NCBI RefSeq assembly: GCF_900110245.1
Contig: NZ_FOCZ01000004.1
Span: 372,001-436,000, forward strand
Direction: 5' to 3'
Source: Niastella yeongjuensis
Lineage (GTDB): Bacteria; Bacteroidota; Bacteroidia; Chitinophagales; Chitinophagaceae
DNA: 64,000 nt
Positions 9,013 to 17,825 of this stretch are shown here, in pieces; position 1 is the stretch's first letter; every line of letters starts with the position of its first letter. The notes beneath the pieces were generated by a model. That model did no database searches. It had not been told where the DNA came from and saw nothing but the letters and a program-made list of their open reading frames with translations. A program made the position numbers and the translations under genes.

Positions 9013-9939
9013 TTATTTTGTAGCGCCGGTGCTTACTACAGCTTCCCAGGCAGTTAATACTTTTTGTTCTTCTTCGCCCGACAACTGGTGTAATGGCGGC
9101 ATCATATGCGTTTCACACAACCCTTCTTTTTTCATCAGCACTTTCAACGCCCATAATGATTCACCCAACGTTTTACCACCCTGGTAAATATTTCCCAATA
9201 CGTCGGAGGTCTTTTGCAGTGCATTGGCCTTGGTTTCGTTTCCACTCAGGGCAGCTTTGTACAACTCACTGTACAGCCCCGGTGCCACGTTGCCAGTGCT
9301 GGGGATAATACCATCGCCACCCTTTAACAAAGAGGCGGCGCTTTGTGCTGCCCAGCCGGCGAAATAAACGAAGTCGGCGCGACCGGCGCTCAATTTCAGC
9401 GCTGCCTGCAAACGTTCTTCATTTCGTTCAGAATCCTTCAACCCAACAATATTGGGGTGATGGCTCAATGCTTCCACTACGTCCAACGGGATCGACATAT
9501 GCACCGTAGGCGGAATGTTATAGATCATCAACGGACCACCTACTGCATCAGCCAGGCGCTCAAAGTAGGTTTTCATCTGGTCGGGTGTCAGCGGATAATA
9601 GTTGGGCAATGTAGCTACCACCACATCCACCCCGGCATCAAATGATTGTTTTGCGAACAATACCGACTCTTCCATGATGTTGGAAGAAATACCGGCATAC
9701 AGCACATCACCCGCTTGTTTTACCCGGGCGGCCACTTTCAGGTAATCCTGTTTTATTGACTGTGGCAGCGAAGCTGCTTCTCCGGTAGTGCCCAAAATAA
9801 ATGGCATTACCTGATGTTGACGAAAGTTCGCAAACATTCTTTCTACGGCCTCCGCATCCAGCGAAAGCCTGTTGGCCGTGGGCGACGCCAGGGGCGTTAC
9901 CGCCGGTACCACTACACCTTTATACTTCTTTTGTTGCAT
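9013..9939 (-). CDS. DapA/NanA-family class I aldolase or dehydratase
   Basis: A 308-residue cytoplasmic TIM barrel of the dihydrodipicolinate synthase/N-acetylneuraminate lyase superfamily. Visible signatures are GTTGEAASL (residues 50-58), catalytic tyrosine in MIYNIPP (Tyr140) and the Schiff-base lysine in IVGLKDSE (Lys168). The superfamily cleaves or condenses pyruvate with an aldehyde, or dehydrates 2-keto-3-deoxy acids. Gaps of 2 and 6 bases to the alcohol dehydrogenase and pdxA-like genes argue that it feeds the same pathway. Two readings are open: retro-aldol cleavage of a 3-deoxy-2-ulosonic acid such as Dha or Kdo (inferred here), or action on another 2-keto-3-deoxy acid. It is not likely to be the lysine-biosynthesis DapA. 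Confidence 0.9.
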   Translation of the reverse strand: MQQKKYKGVVVPAVTPLASPTANRLSLDAEAVERMFANFRQHQVMPFILGTTGEAASLPQSIKQDYLKVAARVKQAGDVLYAGISSNIMEESVLFAKQSFDAGVDVVVATLPNYYPLTPDQMKTYFERLADAVGGPLMIYNIPPTVHMSIPLDVVEALSHHPNIVGLKDSERNEERLQAALKLSAGRADFVYFAGWAAQSAASLLKGGDGIIPSTGNVAPGLYSELYKAALSGNETKANALQKTSDVLGNIYQGGKTLGESLWALKVLMKKEGLCETHMMPPLHQLSGEEEQKVLTAWEAVVSTGATK

Positions 9940-9941
9940 GT

Positions 9942-11090
9942 TTAATAAGCTGCATTAAATATATCAATAGCATCTTTCTCGGTGATCAGACGCGCATTAA
10001 AAATCAACAAACGCGTTATTTTCATGGCATCTACGGCCATTTGCGGAATGGCTTCCTTTGGAATGCCTACATCGCGCAAACGGGCAGGGATACCACAGGC
10101 GCTGATCAGGGAACGGATCTTTTCGATCCCCTTCAGTGCTGTTTTTACATCATCGGCTTCGCGTTCACAACCTAAGGCAACAGCCACATCAGCATAGCGT
10201 TTAGGCGCTGCCACATAGTTGAACTCCATTACATACGGTAACAACAGGGCATTCGATAAACCATGCGCCAAATGATAGGCACTACCCAGCGGATAAGAGA
10301 GTGCATGCACACCAGCCGTATTTACCGGACCTAAACAGAAACCACCCAGTAAACTGCCCATTGCCACCTGCGTGCGGGCTTCTTCATCATTCCCGTTTTG
10401 TACAGCCTGCACAATGTTGGCCGCGATCAGGCGCATACCTTCATATGCATACACATCGATAAAGGGATGTGCAAACAAATTGGTGTAGGCTTCCAGGCAA
10501 TGCGTCAATGCATCGATACCGGTTGCCGCAGTAATAGCAGGCGGCACGCCCATGGTCAGTAACGGATCTACATACACTATATCGGGTACCAGGAAGGGAC
10601 TGATGATCCCCTTCTTCTGATTATCTGTTTCATCAACCAAAATAGAGTTGGGCGACACTTCACTTCCTGTACCGGAAGTAGTGGGTATACAGATCAGCTT
10701 TTTAGGCCGGCGTTTCAAAAAGCCAATACCTACTATATCTTTTAATCCCTGTTCGTTATCGAGGAGCGCGGCAATTACCTTGGCCACATCCAGCACACTG
10801 CCACCGCCTATGCCTATCACCACATCAGGATTGAACCCTTTTACTTCCTGTAACAGTTGTTGTACTTCAGCAAATGATGGCTCGTTAACGATGCCCGTAT
10901 TCGTTTGCACCTGTACACCGCTTGCTTCCAGTTTGCTGGTAAAACCTTTCAACTGGTTCAACAAAGGAGTAATGGTTATTACCAATGCCCGGGTGCAGGA
11001 TAAAGCCGTTACTTCATCAGGCAACTGCTCTAAAGTATTTTTGCCAAACACCAGCTTCCCTGGGAAGCTTATTTTCATGATATCCTGCAT
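9942..11090 (-). CDS. Iron-containing alcohol dehydrogenase
   Basis: A 382-residue group III (FucO-like) alcohol dehydrogenase. The NAD-binding motif GIGGGSVLDVAK is at 93-104 and TTSGTGSEVS at 137-146. The four metal ligands are present with FucO spacing: Asp193 and His197 in GIDALTHCLEAY, His262 in GVHALSYPLG and His276 in YHLAHGLSNALLLP. ATG codons lie at residues 1 and 5; MKISFPGKLVFG may be the true start. The enzyme interconverts aldehydes and alcohols. Being the first gene of the tight catabolic block, it is a good candidate to reduce the aldehyde made by the aldolase. Lactaldehyde reduction from L-rhamnose or L-fucose is the main alternative. Confidence 0.92.
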   Translation of the reverse strand: MQDIMKISFPGKLVFGKNTLEQLPDEVTALSCTRALVITITPLLNQLKGFTSKLEASGVQVQTNTGIVNEPSFAEVQQLLQEVKGFNPDVVIGIGGGSVLDVAKVIAALLDNEQGLKDIVGIGFLKRRPKKLICIPTTSGTGSEVSPNSILVDETDNQKKGIISPFLVPDIVYVDPLLTMGVPPAITAATGIDALTHCLEAYTNLFAHPFIDVYAYEGMRLIAANIVQAVQNGNDEEARTQVAMGSLLGGFCLGPVNTAGVHALSYPLGSAYHLAHGLSNALLLPYVMEFNYVAAPKRYADVAVALGCEREADDVKTALKGIEKIRSLISACGIPARLRDVGIPKEAIPQMAVDAMKITRLLIFNARLITEKDAIDIFNAAY

Positions 11091-11129
11091 ATGCTACTTA
11101 AGTTTCTTTTCGTTTTTTTTAAGTTTCAG

Positions 11130-11198
11130 GGCTAAAGCCAAAAAGGTTAAAGCTGAAAGCAAATACAGGCTTTGAGCTTTGGCCTTTTACCTTTAGCC
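11130..11198. repeat. Imperfect inverted repeat between the rhamnosidase fusion and alcohol dehydrogenase genes
   Basis: Arms of about 30 bases (11130-11160 and 11169-11198) pair imperfectly around a short loop. They are built from repeats of GCTAAAG/GCTTTGAG. It lies in the 119-base gap between 11210 and 11090. It could slow or stop transcription, marking off the glycosidase genes from the sugar-catabolism genes, or it may be a dispersed repeat of this genome. No strong T-run follows on the minus strand. Confidence 0.6.
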
Positions 11199-11209
11199 TT
11201 TCACCTGTC

Positions 11210-14200
11210 TTACAAATCACTATCACCATTCTGATTTCCCGAAGGAAATTCAGTCAAAGGAACCAGTTTTAATTTCGACGGATCAACCTTTACGTATTTC
11301 ACGCGTTGCCGGCGCCAGGTGTATACAATGTGCACCATACCATCGGCCGACTGGATCACTGACGGATAAGAATACTGGCTCACAGGTGAATCTTCCAGTA
11401 CCAGCGCTGCCTGCCACAATTTACCATCCAGTGATACCGCCACATTCAAAGGCGTGCGGGCACCCTTGGGTGCTCCCTTTGGCGTTTTCACGTGGTTGTA
11501 CACGATCAACTGCCGGCCATCTTTCAGGGTCACGGCATCGGTACCGGAGTTGTTGTTTGGCAACATACTTTCGGCCAGCGGCGTCCAGGTTTTACCGTTA
11601 TCGGCTGACCAGGATTCCACTACGGCTGCACTTTTACTCCGGCAAAGGATCTGCAGCTTACCATCTTTATACGTTAATACGCTGGGTTGAATAGCGTTGA
11701 TCTTTTTATCAGGATTGATTGGTCCAACCATGCGCCAGGTTTTGCCGTTGTCGGAAGTCACTTCAAAGTGAACGGTCCAGCCGCTGCCTTCCCGGCTGCT
11801 TGGGCAAACGAGGTCACCGTTGGGCAACAGCACCGGTTTATTTTTTACCGGGCCGAGGAATCCTTCAGGCAATGCTTCAGGTTTACCCCAGGTTACGCCA
11901 TTATCGGCAGAACGAATGAGCCAGCCTTTCCAGCCACCTACATTAGGCCCTACTTTATAGAATAACAGCAATTCGCCATTGGGCACCTGGTACAATACCG
12001 GGTTCCAGCAGGCATAACGCAACGTATCGTTGATAATACCATTGGCTACGTTTACGGGCTGCGTCCATTTATTGTTTACCTGGCGGCTTACCCAGATACA
12101 TACATCGGGGTTTCTTTCTTTGGTACCGCCAAACCAGGCAGTCACCAACCCTTTAGGTGTTTCGGCAATAGTAGCGGCATGGCTTTCGGGGAAAGACGTT
12201 TTGTCGAAGATGAACTCATCGGTCAACATCCCGCTTTTGAATTTGTAATTGCTTACAAACGAATAATCGCCCGATCCTACTTCCAGCAGGGCTTTCTTTC
12301 CGCCCATGCGTACAAAGCGAATGCCCTCTGCGCCGGCAATTGGTTTATTGTTCTCCAGGATGCTTTTTACATCGTCTGCAGGAATGTATAACAACGCGGT
12401 GGTGTTGGCCGGAATGGTTACATTCCAGGTAAACCGGTCGATTGTATTTTTCCAGCTGCTTTTTATAAGGCCATGTACCGATTGGTACGAAGCATTTACA
12501 AAGGTCAACCCATCAACCGGCGTTGGTTGCATGATGATCTTTTTGAAACCGGCTGCGGAGTCATCAGATTTAATACCCGCCGCATTCTCATACATCCACA
12601 CCAGCAGATCACCCAGCAACATCACGTGGTTTTGTGAGTTCATTTGCGGTGCAGCCGTATTGCCATTCCATAACTCCCAAATGGTAGTGGCGCCATGTTT
12701 TACCATGTAGCCCCAGCTGGGATAGGTAGTATCGGAGATCAGGGTGTAGGCCATATCGGGCAGCTTGTTTGCGCTCAAACAACGCATCAGCCATTGGGTA
12801 CCGATCACCCCGGTACTGATGTGGCCATGATTGGCCGACCAGATCTTATTGGCAATATTATTGAACACCCCTTCGCGCATACTATCTGGCGTAATGCCGA
12901 AATATAATGGCAGCAGGTTGGCGGTTACGGTGTTGTTGTCGTACGATTTCTTTTGTTTGTTGAAGAACTTCTTTGTGAAGGCTTCCTGAATGTGCTGGTT
13001 AAATTCCGCAAAGGCTTTTGCATCTTCGGGTTTGTTCAGCAACCCGGCAAACTTTTGCATGTACCATAACAAGCGGTAATAATAAGCGGTGGCAATGAGG
13101 TTGCCATTGGTATTACGCAGGCTGTCCTGTGAATGGATCAGCTCTGGAGATTCAGGCGGTACGCACCAGTCGCCATATTTATCTTTCGAGATGATATAGT
13201 CCTTCATGAATTTGGTCTGCATGTATTGCAGCCATTTCTTCATAGAGGCATAGTGTTTTTCAATGACGCGTTTGTCGCCATACTGGTTATACAGCATATC
13301 GGCCACCACCAGGTAAGTACCGGGCCAGGTCATGTTATCGCTGTAGTAATTCCAGTAAGCGGGCGCCACATCAGGGATGGAACCTTCCTCTGTTTGGGCT
13401 TCTTCAATATCCTGCAGCCATTTGGCATACAGGTTACCATTGCCAAACAAAAAGCTTTCACCCAGCGAACCAATGGCATGGTCGGCCAGCCAGGGCATGC
13501 GCTCATTGCGTTGCGGACAATCGAGCGGCATTCCTTTGTAGTTGGCGCTGATGCCCCACCAGGCATTTTGATGAATGCGGTTTATTATTTCGTTCGAAGT
13601 TTCTAATGTACCGGTAGTAGCGAGGTCATCAAAGATCACCTTGCCTTCAAAATTATTTACGGCAGGCGTACCGGGATAACCAGTGATCTCTACATACCGG
13701 AAACCATGGTATACAAAATCGGGCATCCAGGTTTCAGTACCCACTCCTTTAGCGGTATAAACGTCGGTCACCTTTGCATCGCGCAGGTTGCGCACATACA
13801 ATTCGCCATTCGGTTGCAGGCTTTCGCCAAACCGCAGGGTCACCTGCTGGCCTTTGCCTGCTTTTACCTGCATTTGTAAACGGCCTACCATATTCTGTCC
13901 CATATCCAACATGAAAACACCCGGTTTCAATTGGCTAATACCCACCGGTTTTATGGTCTTCATTATTTTAATGGGTTCATTCATTTGTGCAGTTAAATGG
14001 CCACCGGGTGCCTCCACAATTGCCGGCTGTAACCAGCCTTTATCGTTGAAACCGGTATTGTTCCAACCAGTCATTTCTTTTGTAGCATCGTATTCTTCAC
14101 CATCGTATTCGTTGTTGGTACGAATAGGGCCATCGGCTGTCATCTTCCACGTGCCATCGGTAACAATGGTTTTCTTTGTGCCGTTGGTGTATTCTACTTC

Positions 14201-15007
14201 CAGTTGTAACAGCAGTTTGGGAAAACCAAAAGTGTTGATCTTTTTAGGTTTGTAATTCTGCCGCATGGTGAAGAAACGGCCGTTGCCCAGTACTGCAGCA
14301 ATGGCGTTGTTCCCCTGCTTTACCTGTTTTGTTACATCGTAGGTATTGTAGAGAACAGATTTATTGAAGTTGGTTTGGGCGGGTGCCATAACTGACTCGC
14401 CTATCCGTTGTCCGTTTATGAACAATTCATACAAACCAAGACCAGAAACATACACCGTTGCTTTCTTTACGGCCAATGGCTGTGTAAACGTTTTCAGGAA
14501 ATAACGTGCAGAAAGCCGTGAATACTGTGTAACACTGTCCCAGGGCATAGCTTTATCCAATCCGATCCACTGTGCTTTCCAGTCGCCGGGCGTTAATAAA
14601 CCCATGCTCCAGAACGCGGGTTGGCTCCAGCCTGTCTCCCCTTTGTTGGTGAACACTTTTACTTTCCAGTAACAGGCGGTACGGCTGGCCAATGCCTTGC
14701 CTTTGTATTCCACGTTAATGGATTGGTTGGAACTTACTTTACCGGAGTTCCAGATATCGCCTTCCTGTTTGGCCAGCTTCTCGGGGCTTGAGGCAACCAG
14801 TACCTGGTAAGCTACCTGCTGAATATTGCGGACTTTCCCGGCCAGCTGCCAGCTAAGGCGCGGTTCCGTTACATCGATACCCGCAGGATTGTTCAACATT
14901 TCACATCGGAGATGCTGTGTCGTAAGCTGTGCTTTAACGGACGATGCTGCTGATAAAATCAGCAGCATGCCTGTTAATAAAAGTTTGTATTTAACTAAGT
15001 GCTTCAT
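11210..15007 (-). CDS. Fusion: GH78 alpha-L-rhamnosidase plus sialidase-like (BNR) beta-propeller
   Basis: A 1265-residue exported protein (signal peptide 1-26, ending VKAQ). Residues 30-920 are a full GH78 rhamnosidase: Fn3/concanavalin-like N-terminal domains, then the (alpha/alpha)6 barrel with DCPQRNERMPWLAD. There Asp496, Glu502 and Asp509 match the conserved GH78 acids, and TTIWELWNG carries the partner glutamate. The usual DCPQRDER Asp is Asn here, but the neighbouring Glu is kept. Residues 925-1265 are a second catalytic-type module, a BNR/sialidase propeller (SFPESHAATIAE ... WFGG) with Asp-boxes SADNGVTW, TSDNGKTW and SADNGKTW. The GH2 gene lies 5 bases upstream. The fusion suggests sequential removal of rhamnose and the sugar beneath it (see findings). 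Confidence 0.9.
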   Translation of the reverse strand: MKHLVKYKLLLTGMLLILSAASSVKAQLTTQHLRCEMLNNPAGIDVTEPRLSWQLAGKVRNIQQVAYQVLVASSPEKLAKQEGDIWNSGKVSSNQSINVEYKGKALASRTACYWKVKVFTNKGETGWSQPAFWSMGLLTPGDWKAQWIGLDKAMPWDSVTQYSRLSARYFLKTFTQPLAVKKATVYVSGLGLYELFINGQRIGESVMAPAQTNFNKSVLYNTYDVTKQVKQGNNAIAAVLGNGRFFTMRQNYKPKKINTFGFPKLLLQLEVEYTNGTKKTIVTDGTWKMTADGPIRTNNEYDGEEYDATKEMTGWNNTGFNDKGWLQPAIVEAPGGHLTAQMNEPIKIMKTIKPVGISQLKPGVFMLDMGQNMVGRLQMQVKAGKGQQVTLRFGESLQPNGELYVRNLRDAKVTDVYTAKGVGTETWMPDFVYHGFRYVEITGYPGTPAVNNFEGKVIFDDLATTGTLETSNEIINRIHQNAWWGISANYKGMPLDCPQRNERMPWLADHAIGSLGESFLFGNGNLYAKWLQDIEEAQTEEGSIPDVAPAYWNYYSDNMTWPGTYLVVADMLYNQYGDKRVIEKHYASMKKWLQYMQTKFMKDYIISKDKYGDWCVPPESPELIHSQDSLRNTNGNLIATAYYYRLLWYMQKFAGLLNKPEDAKAFAEFNQHIQEAFTKKFFNKQKKSYDNNTVTANLLPLYFGITPDSMREGVFNNIANKIWSANHGHISTGVIGTQWLMRCLSANKLPDMAYTLISDTTYPSWGYMVKHGATTIWELWNGNTAAPQMNSQNHVMLLGDLLVWMYENAAGIKSDDSAAGFKKIIMQPTPVDGLTFVNASYQSVHGLIKSSWKNTIDRFTWNVTIPANTTALLYIPADDVKSILENNKPIAGAEGIRFVRMGGKKALLEVGSGDYSFVSNYKFKSGMLTDEFIFDKTSFPESHAATIAETPKGLVTAWFGGTKERNPDVCIWVSRQVNNKWTQPVNVANGIINDTLRYACWNPVLYQVPNGELLLFYKVGPNVGGWKGWLIRSADNGVTWGKPEALPEGFLGPVKNKPVLLPNGDLVCPSSREGSGWTVHFEVTSDNGKTWRMVGPINPDKKINAIQPSVLTYKDGKLQILCRSKSAAVVESWSADNGKTWTPLAESMLPNNNSGTDAVTLKDGRQLIVYNHVKTPKGAPKGARTPLNVAVSLDGKLWQAALVLEDSPVSQYSYPSVIQSADGMVHIVYTWRRQRVKYVKVDPSKLKLVPLTEFPSGNQNGDSDL

Positions 15008-15012
15008 CCTTT

Positions 15013-17820
15013 TTAATCCTTTCCTGAGAAGTCAAAGAATAGGGTTATGTCTTTTGCATACATCGGGTCCTTGCCATAATCATAGAACATATGCTTTCTC
15101 CCCATGGGGCCCATGTTCTCCGCTTTCTGCGATTTGGTACCAATGGGTGAAATGCCATGCATGAACGACAGATCGCCACCGGGAAATACAGGTGCGGTAT
15201 TAAATGCTGGATCCGAAAACTTCGGCGTGAACAACCGTAAAAACACATCTTCATTGGTACACACTACAGTCAGTGGTTGTCCGGTGGTATTCAACTTCAT
15301 CCAGTACAGGTTCGAGAAATATCCTTTGAATTCAGGATAGATCAGTTTGCCTTCACCGGTTGCGGTATTGTTATAGTCTTTGTTCCAGATATTCAACGTA
15401 CCGCCTTTCATCCGGTTCTTCCAAACACGGTAGGGTCCATTACCCATCCATTGCACTGATTTCACTATGCTCTCAGGAAATGAGAAGTTGATACCTACCA
15501 ATGAGGTTTCATATTCTTTCGGAAAATATTTCACCTGCATTTTCACCCAGCCTGAAGGGAAGATGGTCCACTCCAGCAACTGGCAAAGACTTTTCTTCTG
15601 AAACTCGGCTGCAATGATCTGGTTGTTTCCTTCCTTACGGGTATTCCATTTTACAAAGCCGGTTTCCCCTTCACATAATAATGGACCATTGCTTAAAGGA
15701 AGGACGCCTTTGCCGTTTTGCACGGTTTGTAACAACCCGGTTCTTTTATTGAACGAAATGGTTACATCACCGGCAGTAGCGATGATCAACGAATCTTTTT
15801 CCGACACGTTAACAGCAGCGTTGCCTTCTAACTTAATAATATTCTTTGCTACCGCAGCAGGCAGTTTTATTGGCCAGCTCCAGGTATATATTTCATGACC
15901 GGTCACATCGTATGCGGTTACATACAATGCGCTGTACTGTTGCCAGTTGGCAGGCAGGTTGCAGGTAATGGTACCACTTGTACCAGGTGTAATATTCGGA
16001 ACATTTACAGTTCCCACAACACTGTCTTTGCTGCCATTTTGCAGGGAAGCCAGTTTATACGTAAAGCGGCACTGATTCAGGTTGGTGAAGAAATACCTGT
16101 TCTCTACATTGAGTTGTCCATTGAAAGCAGGAGTAATATCTTTTAATTCGAAATGAACGGGCGCCCATACTTCTTTAATGGTATAATAGCTGCCTTCTTT
16201 TTCGTGGAAGGGACCAACAATACCATCAGGTGCGTGGTTGCCATCATTGTCGATGCTGTCGTTTTTGTCTTTTCTGGCTACGCCCTCATCGGCAAACACC
16301 CACAGGAAACCACCGGCTGAACGGGGATGATGCCACATCAGTTCCCAGTAATCTTCCAGTCCGGCGCCTAAACCACCATCATATAAACCATGCAGAAATT
16401 CTGTAGGGAATACGATCTGGTGACCATGCAGGTGGGTTTCATTACCGTAATCGTAATTGATATAGTGTTGGGTATCGAACTGACGGAACACCTGCCAGGG
16501 ATGGATCAGCGGACGGTGTTGAATATCCAGCTCATCGAACCAATGATCCAGCTCGGCGTTGCTGCCACCTTCATTGCCATTGTCCCAAATAACAATAGAG
16601 GGGTGATTAACATCATGCACGATCATTTCCTGCGCCAGTTTGCTGCCCACCTGGGTATCATAGGCTTTGTGCCAGCCGCACAGTTCGTCAAGCACCATTA
16701 AACCCAATGAATCGCAGGTATTCAGGAAGTGTGCATCGGGCGGATAATGCGACATCCGCACTGCGTTCATGTTCATGTCTTTCATCATCAGCACATCTTC
16801 CAGGCTGCGGGTTTCGTTCATCGCCCGGGCGGTGGTAGGCCAGAACGAGTGCCGGCATACCCCTTTGAATTTTATTTTTATTCCATTCAGGTAAATGCCA
16901 TCGCGCTCGCGTACGTCAATGGTACGGAAACCGAATTTCTCCTGCAGGGTGTGAACCGGTTTTCCTTTGGCCAGCAAGGTGAATTGCACTTTGTAGCGGT
17001 TGGGAAACTCAGGTGTCCATAAAGCGGGAGAAGCTACAGACGTTTGCAAAGTAGCTACGGTATCGCCTGATTTTATTTTTGAAGAAAAGGCCTCGCCTAC
17101 TTTTTTACCATCCATGGTAAACAGTTGGGCACTTACTTCATCGGCCTGTGCAACGGCTGCTACTTTTACTTTTGCAGTAAAAGCACCGGTTGCTTTTCCA
17201 TCTACAGCTACCTGCTCCACGTGCTCAACTGGCAATGCCTGCAAAAACACGGGTCTGTAGATGCCGCCAAAGATCCAGTAATCACCATGGCGTTCTGCCC
17301 AGTTCACCGATTCATTGGCTGAATGTTTGCTCACGGTTACTTCCAGCAGGTTCTTTTTACCAAAATTCAACAGCCTGGTAATATCATAAGAGAAACTGTA
17401 AAAAGATCCCTGATGGGTTGCTCCGGCCGATTTACCGTTGATCTTTACTTCGGTATCGGTCATGGAACCTTCAAAAGTTATTTTGATGGTTTTGCCCTGC
17501 CAGTTGGCGGGTACGTTGAAATTGTACTTATATAAACCCTGTTCTTTACCGCGAACAGAATCCTTATCGTGTCCGTAGTTATATTTTCCAAACCCCTGCT
17601 GTTCCCAGTTACTGGGCACCGCAATGGTTGTCCATTTACCAGAATTGCGACCGGCCGTACAAAAGAACTGCCAGTTCACCGTCTTATCACTTCCAGTCCC
17701 TGACAGATACTGGATTTCAGTTGACTGAGCGTTTGCTGCGCTGAAAGCTATAAGCTGCAAGCTGCAAGCCAAAGCCAGTACTTTGAATAATTTAGTTTTT
17801 ATAGTCGGTTTCATTTCCAT
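15013..17820 (-). CDS. GH2 family glycoside hydrolase (beta-galactosidase-like)
   Basis: A 935-residue exported protein with a signal peptide to about residue 31 (SAANAQ). The jelly-roll sugar-binding domain (about 45-195) includes WEQQGFGKYNYG and IFGGIYRPV; an immunoglobulin-like domain spans 205-305; the TIM barrel spans 306-600 and the C-terminal beta-domains 610-935. The acid/base is Glu417 (DNGNEGG) and the nucleophile Glu474 (FPTEFLHG). GH2 covers beta-galactosidase, beta-glucuronidase, beta-mannosidase and alpha-L-arabinopyranosidase, and the exact specificity is not visible. It lies between the GH78 fusion (5-base gap) and the MGH1-like gene (5-base gap), so the three are surely co-transcribed. 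A small repeat lies inside the signal-peptide codons (see findings). Confidence 0.92.
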   Translation of the reverse strand: MEMKPTIKTKLFKVLALACSLQLIAFSAANAQSTEIQYLSGTGSDKTVNWQFFCTAGRNSGKWTTIAVPSNWEQQGFGKYNYGHDKDSVRGKEQGLYKYNFNVPANWQGKTIKITFEGSMTDTEVKINGKSAGATHQGSFYSFSYDITRLLNFGKKNLLEVTVSKHSANESVNWAERHGDYWIFGGIYRPVFLQALPVEHVEQVAVDGKATGAFTAKVKVAAVAQADEVSAQLFTMDGKKVGEAFSSKIKSGDTVATLQTSVASPALWTPEFPNRYKVQFTLLAKGKPVHTLQEKFGFRTIDVRERDGIYLNGIKIKFKGVCRHSFWPTTARAMNETRSLEDVLMMKDMNMNAVRMSHYPPDAHFLNTCDSLGLMVLDELCGWHKAYDTQVGSKLAQEMIVHDVNHPSIVIWDNGNEGGSNAELDHWFDELDIQHRPLIHPWQVFRQFDTQHYINYDYGNETHLHGHQIVFPTEFLHGLYDGGLGAGLEDYWELMWHHPRSAGGFLWVFADEGVARKDKNDSIDNDGNHAPDGIVGPFHEKEGSYYTIKEVWAPVHFELKDITPAFNGQLNVENRYFFTNLNQCRFTYKLASLQNGSKDSVVGTVNVPNITPGTSGTITCNLPANWQQYSALYVTAYDVTGHEIYTWSWPIKLPAAVAKNIIKLEGNAAVNVSEKDSLIIATAGDVTISFNKRTGLLQTVQNGKGVLPLSNGPLLCEGETGFVKWNTRKEGNNQIIAAEFQKKSLCQLLEWTIFPSGWVKMQVKYFPKEYETSLVGINFSFPESIVKSVQWMGNGPYRVWKNRMKGGTLNIWNKDYNNTATGEGKLIYPEFKGYFSNLYWMKLNTTGQPLTVVCTNEDVFLRLFTPKFSDPAFNTAPVFPGGDLSFMHGISPIGTKSQKAENMGPMGRKHMFYDYGKDPMYAKDITLFFDFSGKD

Positions 17821-17825
17821 CGTAG

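Noticed and set aside
11210-12230. A true GH33 sialidase acting on sialic acid
   Set aside because: Asp-boxes are present but the arginine triad and the RIP-type first motif are not evident, and no sialic-acid genes (nanE, nanK) are nearby.
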